A stretch of DNA of 64,000 nucleotides from Catalinimonas alkaloidigena (GTDB lineage: Bacteria; Bacteroidota; Bacteroidia; Cytophagales; Cyclobacteriaceae): assembly GCF_029504655.1 (NCBI RefSeq), contig NZ_JAQFIL010000001.1, positions 2,361,001 to 2,425,000 on the forward strand, written 5' to 3'. A program made the position numbers and the translations under genes. The notes below the pieces were generated by a model that saw nothing but the letters and a program-made list of their open reading frames with translations, made no database searches and was not told the origin of the DNA. Positions 1 to 10,200 of this stretch are shown piece by piece. Position 1 is the first letter of the stretch; the number at the start of each line of letters is the position of its first letter.

Positions 1-573
1 GGTAAAACTTTCTGCTCGGCAAATTTAGCGGCTACATTCGCTGACTCCGGAAAAAGAACTTTGCTTATTTGTGGCGACTTGAGAAAACCGCGTATTCATG
101 AATATTTTGATTTAAAAGGACCTGGACTAACGGATTATCTACAGGAATTTGCTACTCTTGATAATGTAATACAGCCTACTGAATTTCGTAATCTTGATAT
201 AATTGCGCCTGGTTCACCGCAAGACGATCCGACTAAACTATTTGAATCATCCAATACGCAAAAGCTATTTGATGCTTTGAAGCAACGTTATGATAAAATA
301 ATTGTTGAGACACCTCCCATCGGTTATGTCGCTGATTATTTTGTGTTAATTAAACATTTTGATATTAATTTATTTGTTGTCCGTTATAAGTATACCAACA
401 AAAATATTTTAGTAGGAATCAATGATTTGTATAAGAATAACAAAATCAAAAACCTTTATCTATTGTTTAATGACGTAAAGCATAGCGGAGAGTACGGTTA
501 TGGTTACTTGAGTAATGATAAAGGATATTATACCAAGACAAAGAAAAAAGCCTTAAAGAATCCATTTTCTTAA
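1..573 (+). CDS. Wzc/CpsD-type exopolysaccharide tyrosine kinase domain, C-terminal part (5' end off window)
   Basis: The reading frame is open from base 1, so the gene begins upstream. The visible 190 residues start inside the Walker A loop (GKTFCSANLAA). Next come a Walker A'-like segment (LLICGDLRKP), a Walker B-like segment (IIVETPPIG) and a tyrosine-rich tail (YGYGY, GYY), as expected for bacterial tyrosine kinases that control polysaccharide chain length and export. The usual first Asp of Walker A' is Cys and the usual Asp of Walker B is Glu, so catalytic competence is uncertain. The N-terminal chain-length and membrane part, if fused, is not in the window. A hairpin terminator follows the stop codon. 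The position at the head of a glycosyltransferase cluster supports the assignment. Confidence 0.85.
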   Translation, partial: GKTFCSANLAATFADSGKRTLLICGDLRKPRIHEYFDLKGPGLTDYLQEFATLDNVIQPTEFRNLDIIAPGSPQDDPTKLFESSNTQKLFDALKQRYDKIIVETPPIGYVADYFVLIKHFDINLFVVRYKYTNKNILVGINDLYKNNKIKNLYLLFNDVKHSGEYGYGYLSNDKGYYTKTKKKALKNPFS

Positions 574-580
574 ATTACTA

Positions 581-624
581 AGGGGAAGTATATTATATAA
601 TATAAATATTCCCCTATTTTTTTA
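581..624 (+). terminator. Rho-independent terminator after the kinase gene
   Basis: AGGGGAA at 581-587 pairs with TTCCCCT at 609-615 around an AT-rich, partly self-complementary middle. A run of seven T follows. It lies 8 bases after the kinase stop codon. Confidence 0.75.
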
Positions 625-662
625 TTCAATTTTAAATATAAATATTTAAATATTTTTTATGA

Positions 663-670
663 TAATTTTG
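663..670 (+). promoter_or_regulatory. Candidate Bacteroidota -7 box
   Basis: TAATTTTG matches the TAnnTTTG -7 consensus. It lies between the upstream terminator and the first glycosyltransferase. Transcription would start near 676, which argues against the TTG at 673 as a start codon. I see no convincing -33 element. Confidence 0.3.
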
Positions 671-687
671 CATTGTCTTTATCCATA

Positions 688-1797
688 ATGTCTATACCAA
701 TGAAGCATGATATTTTTGATAATGTCTTATACATCGCTCCGCATTATAAGTATTGGAAAGGTGGAATTTCAGCGGTAATCACTGAGTATAAAAGGTCAAT
801 CAAAAACTTTCATTATTTACCAAGCACCACTTCTTCTAATATTTTTTTAACGGCTCTATCTTTCCCTTTTATTATCCTAATCTTTTCATTTAGGCTCTTA
901 GTAAGTAAAAAAATTAAAATTGTACATATACACGGAGCTTCAAAAGGTAGCTTCTACAGAAAATTTGTGTTTTTTCTAATAGCAAAAAAATTCTTCAGTA
1001 AAAAAGTTGTTTATCATATCCATGGTGCAGGATATCATCTTTTTTATGGCAGTGCCTCTCCATTTATAAAGAAAAGGGTCAGGCGAATAATCAATCAATC
1101 TGACTGTTTGATTGTCCTCTCAGCATGGTGGAAAGACTTTTTTGAAAACGAATTTAACCCTCCTCATATCAAAATTGTACCTAACATTGTTGCAAAACCT
1201 TCAAAAATAGTTTTAAATTCTAAACCATATTTAGATGAATTTAATACTCAAGAAAAAATTATCAATTTACTGTTCCTCGGAAGAATCGGAGATAGAAAAG
1301 GTATTTTTGATTTACTCAAAGTACTCACTGATAATAAAAGCTTTTTTGAGACTAGGTGTCGTCTAAGAGTAGGAGGAGATGGTGAGGTTGATAAATTATT
1401 AGAGTATATTAAGATTCATAATTTAACAGAGATAGTTGAGTATATTGGATTTGTTCAAGGAGAGAAAAAAAACTTAATTCTGAGAGAATCTGATATTTAC
1501 GTACTACCATCTTACAATGAAGGTCTACCAATATCAATTCTTGAGGCAATGTCATATGCAAAGCCAATAATTTCTACTACTGTAGGAGGGATACCTGAAA
1601 TTGTACATGATCGATATAATGGAACTTTATTTGAACCAGGTAATCTAGAAGAATTAAAGACCGCTTTAATAGAATTGATCGATGATTCAAATTTATTAGA
1701 AACATATGGTAAAAATTCTTACGAATTAGTTAAGGATAAACACTTTCCTGATAGTGTAAAAGAAATATTGTTGGAGCTTTATGATGAGTTGATATGA
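688..1797 (+). CDS. Glycosyltransferase family 4
   Basis: This is a predicted cytoplasmic retaining glycosyltransferase of the GT-B fold that would add one sugar to the lipid-linked repeat unit. The C-terminal donor-binding half is clear: LLFLGRIGDRKG, then the E-x7-E type motif in YNEGLPISILEAM (around residue 275), then the GGIPEIV stretch common in GT4. The N-terminal half carries HIHGA and the GG loop KGGISAV. ATG 688 or ATG 700 is preferred over an in-frame TTG at 673, because the TTG sits almost on a promoter-like box. The stop codon overlaps the next start in an ATGA arrangement, so the two genes are probably translationally coupled. The sugar specificity is unknown. Confidence 0.85.
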   Translation: MSIPMKHDIFDNVLYIAPHYKYWKGGISAVITEYKRSIKNFHYLPSTTSSNIFLTALSFPFIILIFSFRLLVSKKIKIVHIHGASKGSFYRKFVFFLIAKKFFSKKVVYHIHGAGYHLFYGSASPFIKKRVRRIINQSDCLIVLSAWWKDFFENEFNPPHIKIVPNIVAKPSKIVLNSKPYLDEFNTQEKIINLLFLGRIGDRKGIFDLLKVLTDNKSFFETRCRLRVGGDGEVDKLLEYIKIHNLTEIVEYIGFVQGEKKNLILRESDIYVLPSYNEGLPISILEAMSYAKPIISTTVGGIPEIVHDRYNGTLFEPGNLEELKTALIELIDDSNLLETYGKNSYELVKDKHFPDSVKEILLELYDELI

Positions 1798-3080
1798 AAA
1801 GGTTATACAAGCAGTTTATTAGAAATACTCTTAAAAATAATCTCTTTTTCTGGTATCGCTTACAGAGACTTAAGAGGGTTCACAGTGAGTTAGACTTAGA
1901 AGAACTGCTAGTGTTACAAAATGATAAGTTTCTAAAGTTAGTAAAGTATGCGTACGCAAACTCATCATTTTATAGAAGCTTTTATCAGCAACATGGTGTA
2001 GATATAAACACCATTAAAAATATTTCTGATTTAAATAAGCTTCCAATTATCACTAAAGATCATATAAGACAGAATGTAGAAAACATTTTAATAGGTATTA
2101 AATCATTCCATAAAACTGCTTTCACAAGCGGCACATCGGGAACACCCCTTAAAGTTTATAGAAGTTACAGCTCTATTATTGAAGAAGAGGCATATATTTG
2201 GTGTCATAGAGAAAAGTTTGGCCATAAGGTCGGAATGAAAGCCGTGGCATTAAGAGCAGACCTTGATAGGAATATTTTTATGGAGTTAGATCCATTTTCT
2301 CATACTAAACTATTAAGCAGCTACCGTTTGAGTGAAAAAACTGCCGAAGATTATTATGAAGAAATTGCTTCTTACAAACCTAATGCGATATATGCTTTCC
2401 CCAGTTCTGTTGAGATACTAGCTAATTTTTTGTTAGAAAAAAACAAATTCCTTGATGTGCCTCTCATTTTTACGTCTTCAGAAACTTTATATGAGTTTCA
2501 AAGAGAAAAGATTCAAAAGGTATTTAATGCTAGAGTCGTTGATTGGTATGGTAACGCAGAACGAAGCATAGCACTGGAAGAAAATAAAGAAGGTATATAC
2601 AATGAGTTGCCACTTTATTCAATTAACGAATACCAAGATGACCATATTCTTACAACAGGTCTAATTAATTTCTCGTTTCCATTGATTCGTTATCAAGTAA
2701 ATGATGTATTGATACCAGATCAAAATTCGGGTAAAGTTCGGCAAATTATTGGAAGAGTAGATGACGCAATTGAGTTACCAGATGGTACAAAAGTTGTAAG
2801 GTTAGGATTAGTATTTAAAGGTCTTAATGGAATTGATTTTGCGCAAATTATTCAAAATACGCGTACTAATATTCAAATTAATGTTGTGCCTTCTAAGTCT
2901 TACGAGCAGAAGACTAAATTTAAGATTTTAGATAAAATTAAATTGTTCATAGGTAATGAAATTGAAATCAAAGTTTCGACCGTGACTGAAAAAGAGATTA
3001 TCAAAACAGAAAGAGGAAAGTATAAATTGGTTATCAATAATATAAACTCATCAGAGCAAAGAACTGCTTCGGTGATTTAA
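1794..3080 (+). CDS. CapK-like adenylate-forming enzyme (phenylacetate-CoA ligase family)
   Basis: The protein has 428 residues and lacks a signal peptide. It shows the ordered core motifs of adenylate-forming enzymes: TSGTSGTP (about residue 110, phosphate-binding), YGNAE (about 251), RYQVND (about 299), GRVDD (about 320) and a late ERGKYK with the likely catalytic lysine. Proteins of this CapK/PaaK-like type are common in capsule clusters. Their exact reaction is not settled, and activation of an acyl group for polysaccharide modification is an inference. The start overlaps the upstream glycosyltransferase stop by 4 bases. A decayed paralogue lies at 12028-13317 in the same cluster. Confidence 0.8.
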   Translation: MKRLYKQFIRNTLKNNLFFWYRLQRLKRVHSELDLEELLVLQNDKFLKLVKYAYANSSFYRSFYQQHGVDINTIKNISDLNKLPIITKDHIRQNVENILIGIKSFHKTAFTSGTSGTPLKVYRSYSSIIEEEAYIWCHREKFGHKVGMKAVALRADLDRNIFMELDPFSHTKLLSSYRLSEKTAEDYYEEIASYKPNAIYAFPSSVEILANFLLEKNKFLDVPLIFTSSETLYEFQREKIQKVFNARVVDWYGNAERSIALEENKEGIYNELPLYSINEYQDDHILTTGLINFSFPLIRYQVNDVLIPDQNSGKVRQIIGRVDDAIELPDGTKVVRLGLVFKGLNGIDFAQIIQNTRTNIQINVVPSKSYEQKTKFKILDKIKLFIGNEIEIKVSTVTEKEIIKTERGKYKLVINNINSSEQRTASVI

Positions 3081-3251
3081 ACAATGCTTCATTTTTTAAT
3101 TTGTAATGACTCAGCCTATTAATTTTCGTTTATTTTTGCTTTCATCCGTAGCTTAAAAATTAGCTATCCATACACTACTCCAACCTATTTTTAATTCTAT
3201 TTCTCAAAAAAAGTATTTGAAGATTACTTAAAATTTTAAGTTTAGATCAGA

Positions 3252-4268
3252 ATGAAAAAAATCATAGTAAGAAGTAGACAAAATGTTTTTCGTCACGAAA
3301 CTGAAATATTAGTTGGTCGGTATGGTTTTCAAGAAATTAATAATGGTGAAACATCTAAAGGGATAAAGACTAGAAAAGAGTTAATTTTATTTTTTTTGAG
3401 TGATGTTTTATTCGTCATACGAAATATAAAAAAAATATCTCATGCTGATGTAATAGTAGTTACGGGTTTCAATGCATTGACGATCAAATTACTTATTAAA
3501 TTAGGAATCATAAAATATAAAAAATTACTCTGGTTTGGCTTTTTTATACATTCAGATTTAGCCCATAAAATTTTCAAGGTAGTACTGAACGCTCTTAGTT
3601 TAAAGCATGAAGTAATGGTTCTCAATTCAATGTATGAAATCCCTTTATATGCTGAGAGGTTGGGTATACCTGAGAGAAAGCTAGCTTATTTAAAACTGGG
3701 AGACTGGAAAAATCCCGTTGAGTTGTTTGACCCTGATTATGTCCCTCCATTTGAGGATTATTTTTTTGCAGGAGGTTTCACCAATAGAAACTACAAAACG
3801 CTCATTGAGGCATTCAGACACATTGATAAAAACCTTATCATTGTGGGTTCTCAACTCAATGAAGATCTTAAATCGCTAGAGCATATCCCCAGTAATATTA
3901 TCATAAAGAAAGACATCGACAAGACCGAATTTGAATCTTTAGTGGTGCATTCAAAAGTATGTATCCTTCCTATGAAGGATCCTGATGCAGGTGCTTCCGG
4001 ACATATGGTATTGCTTGCTTACATGAGGCACAAAAAACCAATTCTTGCTTCTAATTTTCCTGCGATTAGAGAATATATCGTTAATAACAAGTCCGGAATA
4101 TTGTACGATGATCCTGAAAATGACATTCCAAAAATTATAGAAAAGATTGATCGTGGAGAGTATGACTTAAACTGTTTCGTGGAAGAGGCGTTTAAAGCCT
4201 ATGAAGAAGAGTTTAATGCAAAAGCATTAGAAGAAAATCTTATAAAAATAGTAGAATCAAACTTATAG
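3252..4268 (+). CDS. Glycosyltransferase, GT4-like
   Basis: This is a 338-residue protein with no signal peptide. The second half has a Rossmann-type layout seen in GT-B enzymes: EDYFFAGGFTNRNYKTLIEAF, NLIIVGSQL, and a donor-site region with DAGASGHMVLLAYMRHKKPILAS. The N-terminus (MKKIIVRSRQNVFRHETEIL) is not a classic GT4 start, so the family call is looser than for its neighbours. It lies 171 bases after the CapK-like gene and 6 bases before the next glycosyltransferase, so it is probably co-transcribed with the latter. The substrate is unknown. Confidence 0.7.
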   Translation: MKKIIVRSRQNVFRHETEILVGRYGFQEINNGETSKGIKTRKELILFFLSDVLFVIRNIKKISHADVIVVTGFNALTIKLLIKLGIIKYKKLLWFGFFIHSDLAHKIFKVVLNALSLKHEVMVLNSMYEIPLYAERLGIPERKLAYLKLGDWKNPVELFDPDYVPPFEDYFFAGGFTNRNYKTLIEAFRHIDKNLIIVGSQLNEDLKSLEHIPSNIIIKKDIDKTEFESLVVHSKVCILPMKDPDAGASGHMVLLAYMRHKKPILASNFPAIREYIVNNKSGILYDDPENDIPKIIEKIDRGEYDLNCFVEEAFKAYEEEFNAKALEENLIKIVESNL

Positions 4269-4274
4269 TTTCTA

Positions 4275-5408
4275 ATGGGTCATAAAATATTAGTACTCAC
4301 TCCCGATTTACGTGTGCCGGGTGGGGTAAGCAATTATTACGAAGCATTAGGTCTACATTCCAACGATGGTGTAGATTATTTTTTCGTGAGTAACGACAAA
4401 AAAGAGTATTTAGGAAGTTTTTTCTGGAGATTAATCAAGAACTATTATTTGTTTATCAATATCCTAATCAAAAAGGATATTAATCTGGTTCATATCAATC
4501 CATCACTAAACTTCAAATCCTATCTAAGAGACTCTTTGTTCCTCATGATAGCACATTTCTTTAATAAAAAAACCTTAGTTTTTTTTCATGGGTGGTCTGA
4601 TGAGTTTGAGAATAAAATACAAAAGCGTTACATCTATAAACTAATTTTTTCTAAATCATTTGGAAGGTGTAAACACATCATTGTACTAAGCAATTACTTT
4701 AAAGAAAAATTAATTTCTCTTGGGTGTGACCCTAAAAAAACAAAGTTCTGGATTGAGAGTACGGTAGCCGACACTTCTTTTTTAGAAGGTTTTTCTATAG
4801 AAGACAAGTTAATTGATTATAGGAAAAGTGATAAGATCAAGGTTTTATTTTTATCTCGTATTGTGAAAGAAAAAGGTGTATTTATAGCATTGGAAGCCTT
4901 TGAAAGTTTACAAAAAGAAATAAAAGACAAACAGTTGGAGTTAATTATCGCTGGTGATGGTAGCGCTTTAGAAGAGGCAAAAGAAATGGTTAAAACAAGA
5001 AATATTTCTAATGTCACTTTTACGGGCTATATAAAAGGCGACAAAAAGAAAAAAATTCTTCATGATGCTCATATATTTTTGTTTCCGACTTATTATGGCG
5101 AAGGAATGCCCACAAACATTTTAGAGGCAATGCTTTATGGAATGCCAATCGTGTCCAGATATAATGCCGGAATCGCTGATGCGGTAAACCATGGTGATAA
5201 TGGCTTACTTACGGATAGTAAAGATTCAGAAGAATTTGCCGAAATGTTAATGTCATATCTTTCTGACGATGACCACTATGATAAAACTGTCAGACTGAAT
5301 CATAAAAAGGCGCTTGAGAATTTTTCTTCAGAAATAGTAAAACAGAGAATACTCAATATATATAACAATATTACCACTGAAGGGCGTACTAAGAATATTT
5401 CTGTTTAA
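4275..5408 (+). CDS. Glycosyltransferase family 4
   Basis: This GT-B enzyme of 377 residues starts with the GT4-type acceptor region LTPDLRVPGGVSNYYEAL. The donor half has KVLFLSRIVKEKGVFIALEAF, followed by FPTYYGEGMPTNILEAMLYGMPIV, which holds the E-x7-E motif. It starts 6 bases after the previous glycosyltransferase stop. It is the last forward gene of this block and converges on the beta-helix gene that ends at 5450. The likely role is assembly of the exopolysaccharide repeat unit at the inner membrane face. Confidence 0.85.
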   Translation: MGHKILVLTPDLRVPGGVSNYYEALGLHSNDGVDYFFVSNDKKEYLGSFFWRLIKNYYLFINILIKKDINLVHINPSLNFKSYLRDSLFLMIAHFFNKKTLVFFHGWSDEFENKIQKRYIYKLIFSKSFGRCKHIIVLSNYFKEKLISLGCDPKKTKFWIESTVADTSFLEGFSIEDKLIDYRKSDKIKVLFLSRIVKEKGVFIALEAFESLQKEIKDKQLELIIAGDGSALEEAKEMVKTRNISNVTFTGYIKGDKKKKILHDAHIFLFPTYYGEGMPTNILEAMLYGMPIVSRYNAGIADAVNHGDNGLLTDSKDSEEFAEMLMSYLSDDDHYDKTVRLNHKKALENFSSEIVKQRILNIYNNITTEGRTKNISV

Positions 5409-5449
5409 GGTATATTCAATTCTGTTTAAGTAATGCTAAAGTGTTTTAA

Positions 5450-7138
5450 TTATTCTATACTTATGAGCATTTTGTATTTATCTGTAAGACTAAAATTTTT
5501 ATCATCAGGATTGACAAAGATCTCATTAATTTTGGCTGTAATGTCCTTTCCCTTAGAATAATTACCTGAAGCGGTGCCAGAGAGCAGGATATTATTTTTA
5601 CCATCCACATTCTTTTTAGTGGTGTTTGTAGAGACCACGATATCCCCCTTCTTGCCTTGCAGGATGTTGTTGTAGATCTTAACATTATAATCCTGGCTAC
5701 CGTCAGTCCAGACCCTAATACCCGCATCACCGGCATTGACTACAGTGTTGTTATAGACTTCCCACTGCTGAATAGGCCCACTGACTACAATACCATGGCC
5801 TTTCACATCGTAGACTACATTTCCGTAAACCTTACCACTGGAGCCACTATTGGTTTGAATACCATTATGGCTTCCATCATTATTTACTTTGTTGTAGAGG
5901 TTATAGACCGTGTTATAACGGATGGTAATATTGGTAGACTGATGGCCTTTAATGATATCAGCACGGGTTAATCCCCCAGCCTTGATACCCTGCCCGGAAG
6001 TAGCAGGTTGCAGCGGACTATGTACAGTATTGTACTCTGCGATCACATTATCAGCAGAAAACAGGTCAATTCCATCATCATAATAGCCATAGATTTCATT
6101 TTTTCTGATGATAAGACCGAAGTATTTTCCTCTCTGCGCACTAATACCATCCCCATCACTGGTAGCCCTGTTATCAGCACAGACATTATTTTCAATTAAC
6201 CCACCTCTGACTTCATGCGTCCCATCGTAGGGAAAACCAGAAGATCGGATGTTCCAGCGAAATCCAGTGATAAAGTTATTGAGCAAAAAAGGAGAGACGA
6301 CAGTCTTATTATTTCCATCATTTTTACCATAGTTGATGCCATGATGGGGACTGCCAATCCCCTCAATTCTACAGTTGGCCACAACAGTATACTTACTACT
6401 TCCCATAATATATACCCCGGTTTCACCATTTCCTCTGACTTTAAGGTGCAGGTTATCAATGAGGACGAAGTCTCGATCCTCTACCGTAAAGATATCTCTG
6501 GAGTCATGCTGCAGAACAGGTTTAGGGCCGTTACCATAAGCTGAGAAAGAGAGGTAGTTGTCAGCCGTACCGGACTTAGCAATAATGACAGAAGTATTGG
6601 CAAAGCTATCGCCTCTCTTCAAGAGGATATAGTCTCCGGGCTGGGCAAGGCTCTGGGCTTTATCAATGGTACGAAGGGGAGCTTGTGGTGAGTTCCCTTT
6701 GAAGCCATCATTGCCTGAGGTAGAGACAAACCATTGATTACCCTTCCCGTGATAGGCCCTGGCCTGATTGTCAACAGAGAAATTATTGTAGGCAGGAAGC
6801 CTTCCACTACTACTACTGGCATCCGAGAGTTCGGGCCAGTGCAGCAGAGAGAACTCATCATCGGGGAGGACAAAATCGGTGAGCGAGAAGATGAGTTGAT
6901 TGGATCCACTTCCTCCGAGAATGCTTTTGATACGTGCAGCTCCACCGACCAGTCTGAAGCCATCGGCATTGGAAACATGTACATTCTCACTGAAGCTCAC
7001 TTCTAAAAAGTTGCTTCTTCCATCTAATATTTTTGCTTCTCTAATCTGAGGTTGTGAATAGGCAGATCCCGTCAATAAAAAACAGCAAAATGCAACAGTA
7101 TATCTGAATAATAAATATTTCAATTTATAGAATATCAA
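5450..7138 (-). CDS. Secreted right-handed beta-helix protein, short copy without PA14 domains or secretion tail
   Basis: This is a 562-residue protein with an N-terminal signal-like segment (LLFRYTVAFCCFLLTGSAYSQ), an Ig-like N-terminal domain (about 32-125) and a parallel beta-helix region made of repeated short strands with N-rich turns (about 135-540). Residues from about 35 to 540 are almost identical to the neighbouring 1347-residue protein, but the signal peptide and the last 20 residues differ. It lacks the PA14 domains and the type IX sorting tail, so how it would leave the cell beyond the periplasm is unclear. The only start I can find is TTG at 7138; no in-frame ATG lies nearby. 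It may be a truncated or decaying copy. Families of this fold include polysaccharide lyases and epimerases, but I cannot identify catalytic residues. Confidence 0.65.
   Translation of the reverse strand: MIFYKLKYLLFRYTVAFCCFLLTGSAYSQPQIREAKILDGRSNFLEVSFSENVHVSNADGFRLVGGAARIKSILGGSGSNQLIFSLTDFVLPDDEFSLLHWPELSDASSSSGRLPAYNNFSVDNQARAYHGKGNQWFVSTSGNDGFKGNSPQAPLRTIDKAQSLAQPGDYILLKRGDSFANTSVIIAKSGTADNYLSFSAYGNGPKPVLQHDSRDIFTVEDRDFVLIDNLHLKVRGNGETGVYIMGSSKYTVVANCRIEGIGSPHHGINYGKNDGNNKTVVSPFLLNNFITGFRWNIRSSGFPYDGTHEVRGGLIENNVCADNRATSDGDGISAQRGKYFGLIIRKNEIYGYYDDGIDLFSADNVIAEYNTVHSPLQPATSGQGIKAGGLTRADIIKGHQSTNITIRYNTVYNLYNKVNNDGSHNGIQTNSGSSGKVYGNVVYDVKGHGIVVSGPIQQWEVYNNTVVNAGDAGIRVWTDGSQDYNVKIYNNILQGKKGDIVVSTNTTKKNVDGKNNILLSGTASGNYSKGKDITAKINEIFVNPDDKNFSLTDKYKMLISIE
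5521..7036. repeat. 1.5 kb direct repeat, copy 1
   Basis: This stretch matches 9655-11170 at a constant offset of 4134 bases. By eye I found only two mismatches: A6740/G10874, which is silent, and T6922/G11056, which is Ile/Leu. Sequence on both sides diverges abruptly inside the coding regions. Confidence 0.95.
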
Positions 7139-7183
7139 TACGTCAGGTTTTAAAACATATGATATACTTTTTTGAGATAAAAA

Positions 7184-7212
7184 AAAGCGATCTTCCTAAA
7201 AAAGATCGCTTT
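7184..7212 (-). terminator. Terminator of the long beta-helix gene
   Basis: AAAGCGATCTT at 7184-7194 pairs with AAGATCGCTTT at 7202-7212 around a short loop. Read on the minus strand, the stem is followed by a T run. It lies about 20 bases after the stop codon of the long beta-helix gene and upstream of the short copy. Confidence 0.8.
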
Positions 7213-7234
7213 TAGTAGCAAAGAAATAGCCTGA

Positions 7235-10200
7235 TTACTGTTTTAACAAGTTGGTTTTATAAATCAGCTTTCCTTCAGAGTAGAGTAACAAAATGTATTT
7301 ACCTCTTTGTAATTGTAAACCCGATAAATCTACCTCAAACGAATTATTGAGTTGAGACGATGATTTACTGAATACTTTATGCCCTTGCATGTCAATTAGC
7401 GCAATGCTTATATCACTTAAAAAGAGATTAGCGCTTATTGTGAACTTTTGATGTACAGGGTTCGGATATGCCAAAACTGACAGTTTATTGTTTGCTAATT
7501 CCTCATTGAGCGTTGTTACTTCTGTAACAGCCTGAGTGCTCAGGTGTTTTTGAGAAGAAATAGTTCTCAGGTTGGTATTCGTAAACAGCATATTATCAGG
7601 AATAGCCTGTTTATTGATTCCAGGCCCTTGGAACCATACATCCAGCGTTTCTCCCCCATATCCTTCAAAGTAAGAGACAGTAATTTTGTGTAAACCTTTA
7701 TCAAGGGTAACAGTGCCGGCAACTTCCTGGGCAGGTCTTAATCCGTCATTATCAACTACCAATGCATCATCAATGAAAAGTTGGCTACCGTCATCAGAGT
7801 TGGTAAAGAAGGTATACTTCCCCGCTTGATCAATCTGAATCATAGCCTCAAAGCGGAAGGCGAAATAATCATCATTCTGTCTGGGTTCAAGGGAGAAGTT
7901 AGCAAGTGTGCCTGATTTTACGGCAGTGAGTTTAGAGAAGTCAGGTATTTGTTTCCAATCACCTTCATAATAGTGATAATTTACACCCTTAGTCAGTGAA
8001 GGCTGTTCTGGCTCAGGCTGAGCAGGGATATCATCATTGCTGACAAAGAGCTCACTGTCTTTGATAGTTCTTTTGTCCCCTGAAGGTGTTTTGATCTTCA
8101 CAATCAACGTTTCCCCTCCACTTTTTTCAAAGAAAGAAAGATTGATAGGGTGGAGGCCTTTTTTAAGTCCAATGGTCCCTGACCTTTCTCTGGAGGAGTG
8201 TGTACCATCATTATCAACGATGAGCTGATCATGGATGTAGAGCATAGAACCATCATCAGAAGTAGTGAAGAATTCGTATTCACCATCTTCGGGAACATTG
8301 ATGAAAGCCGTGTAGAAGAAGCCGAACTCATCATTTCTTTCTCTGGCCTCAATGTTGAAATTATCGTTTAATTCAGACTTGATAGGAGCCAGTTGTTTAA
8401 AGTTGGGAGTAGCAGACCAGCTACCTTCATAGTAGTGAGCGATAACTCCGGATGTGGTATTGTCCACAGTAACTGGCGCATGGTAATCTGTTGGCTCTGG
8501 ATTTGGAAGTGGCTCTGAACCCTTTAAATATAGAAGGTGATTGGGAATAGCCTGTTTATTGATTCCAGGCCCTTGGAACCATACATCCAGCGTTTCCCCC
8601 CCATATCCTTCAAAGTAAGAGACAGTAATTTTGTGTAAACCTTTATCAAGGGTAACAGTGCCGGCAACTTCCTGGGCAGGTCTTAATCCGTCATTATCAA
8701 CTACCAATGCATCATCAATGAAAAGCTGGCTACCGTCATCAGAGTTGGTAAAGAAGGTATACTTCCCCGCTTGATCAATCTGAATCATAGCCTCAAAGCG
8801 GAAGGCGAAATAATCATCATTCTGTCTGGGTTCAAGGGAGAAGTTAGCAAGTGTGCCTGATTTTACGGCAGTGAGTTTAGAGAAGTCAGGTATTTGTTTC
8901 CAATCACCTTCATAATAGTGATAATTTACACCCTTAGTCAGTGAAGGCTGTTCTGGCTCAGGCTGAGCAGGGATATCATCATTGCTGACAAAGAGCTCAC
9001 TGTCTTTGATAGTTCTTTTGTCCCCTGAAGGTGTTTTGATCTTCACAATCAACGTTTCCCCTCCACTTTTTTCAAAGAAAGAAAGATTGATAGGGTGGAG
9101 GCCTTTTTTAAGTCCAATGGTCCCTGACCTTTCTCTGGAGGAGTGTGTACCATCATTATCAACGATGAGCTGATCATGGATGTAGAGCATAGAACCATCA
9201 TCAGAAGTAGTGAAGAATTCGTATTCACCATCTTCGGGAACATTGATGAAAGCCGTGTAGAAGAAGCCGAACTCATCATTTCTTTCTCTGGCCTCAATGT
9301 TGAAATTATCGTTTAATTCAGACTTGATAGGAGCCAGTTGTTTAAAGTTGGGAGTAGCAGACCAGCTACCTTCATAGTAGTGAGCGATAACTCCGGATGT
9401 GGTATTGTCCACAGTAACTGCTGATAACAAATCCACCGGCTCAGGATCTGGACTTGGATCAGGCTCAGGGCTTTCTGGTGATTCAGGTATGTTTACAACC
9501 TCTCCATTGGTATACTCATAGGCACCTATATCAGGAAGATTATTGATGGAAGTGCCCATTCTATCTTTTGTATATTCAGAAATAGCAACCCCTTTATCTT
9601 TTATAGATGAGTGGTTTTTAACATTATAATTATCCTTACTGGGATCAATCAGAATCTCATTAATTTTGGCTGTAATGTCCTTTCCCTTAGAATAATTACC
9701 TGAAGCGGTGCCAGAGAGCAGGATATTATTTTTACCATCCACATTCTTTTTAGTGGTGTTTGTAGAGACCACGATATCCCCCTTCTTGCCTTGCAGGATG
9801 TTGTTGTAGATCTTAACATTATAATCCTGGCTACCGTCAGTCCAGACCCTAATACCCGCATCACCGGCATTGACTACAGTGTTGTTATAGACTTCCCACT
9901 GCTGAATAGGCCCACTGACTACAATACCATGGCCTTTCACATCGTAGACTACATTTCCGTAAACCTTACCACTGGAGCCACTATTGGTTTGAATACCATT
10001 ATGGCTTCCATCATTATTTACTTTGTTGTAGAGGTTATAGACCGTGTTATAACGGATGGTAATATTGGTAGACTGATGGCCTTTAATGATATCAGCACGG
10101 GTTAATCCCCCAGCCTTGATACCCTGCCCGGAAGTAGCAGGTTGCAGCGGACTATGTACAGTATTGTACTCTGCGATCACATTATCAGCAGAAAACAGGT

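Noticed and set aside
7601..9420. Tandem repeats as a possible CRISPR-like or satellite array
   Set aside because: The units are 875 bases long, coding, and in frame as PA14 domain pairs; there are no short repeats with spacers.
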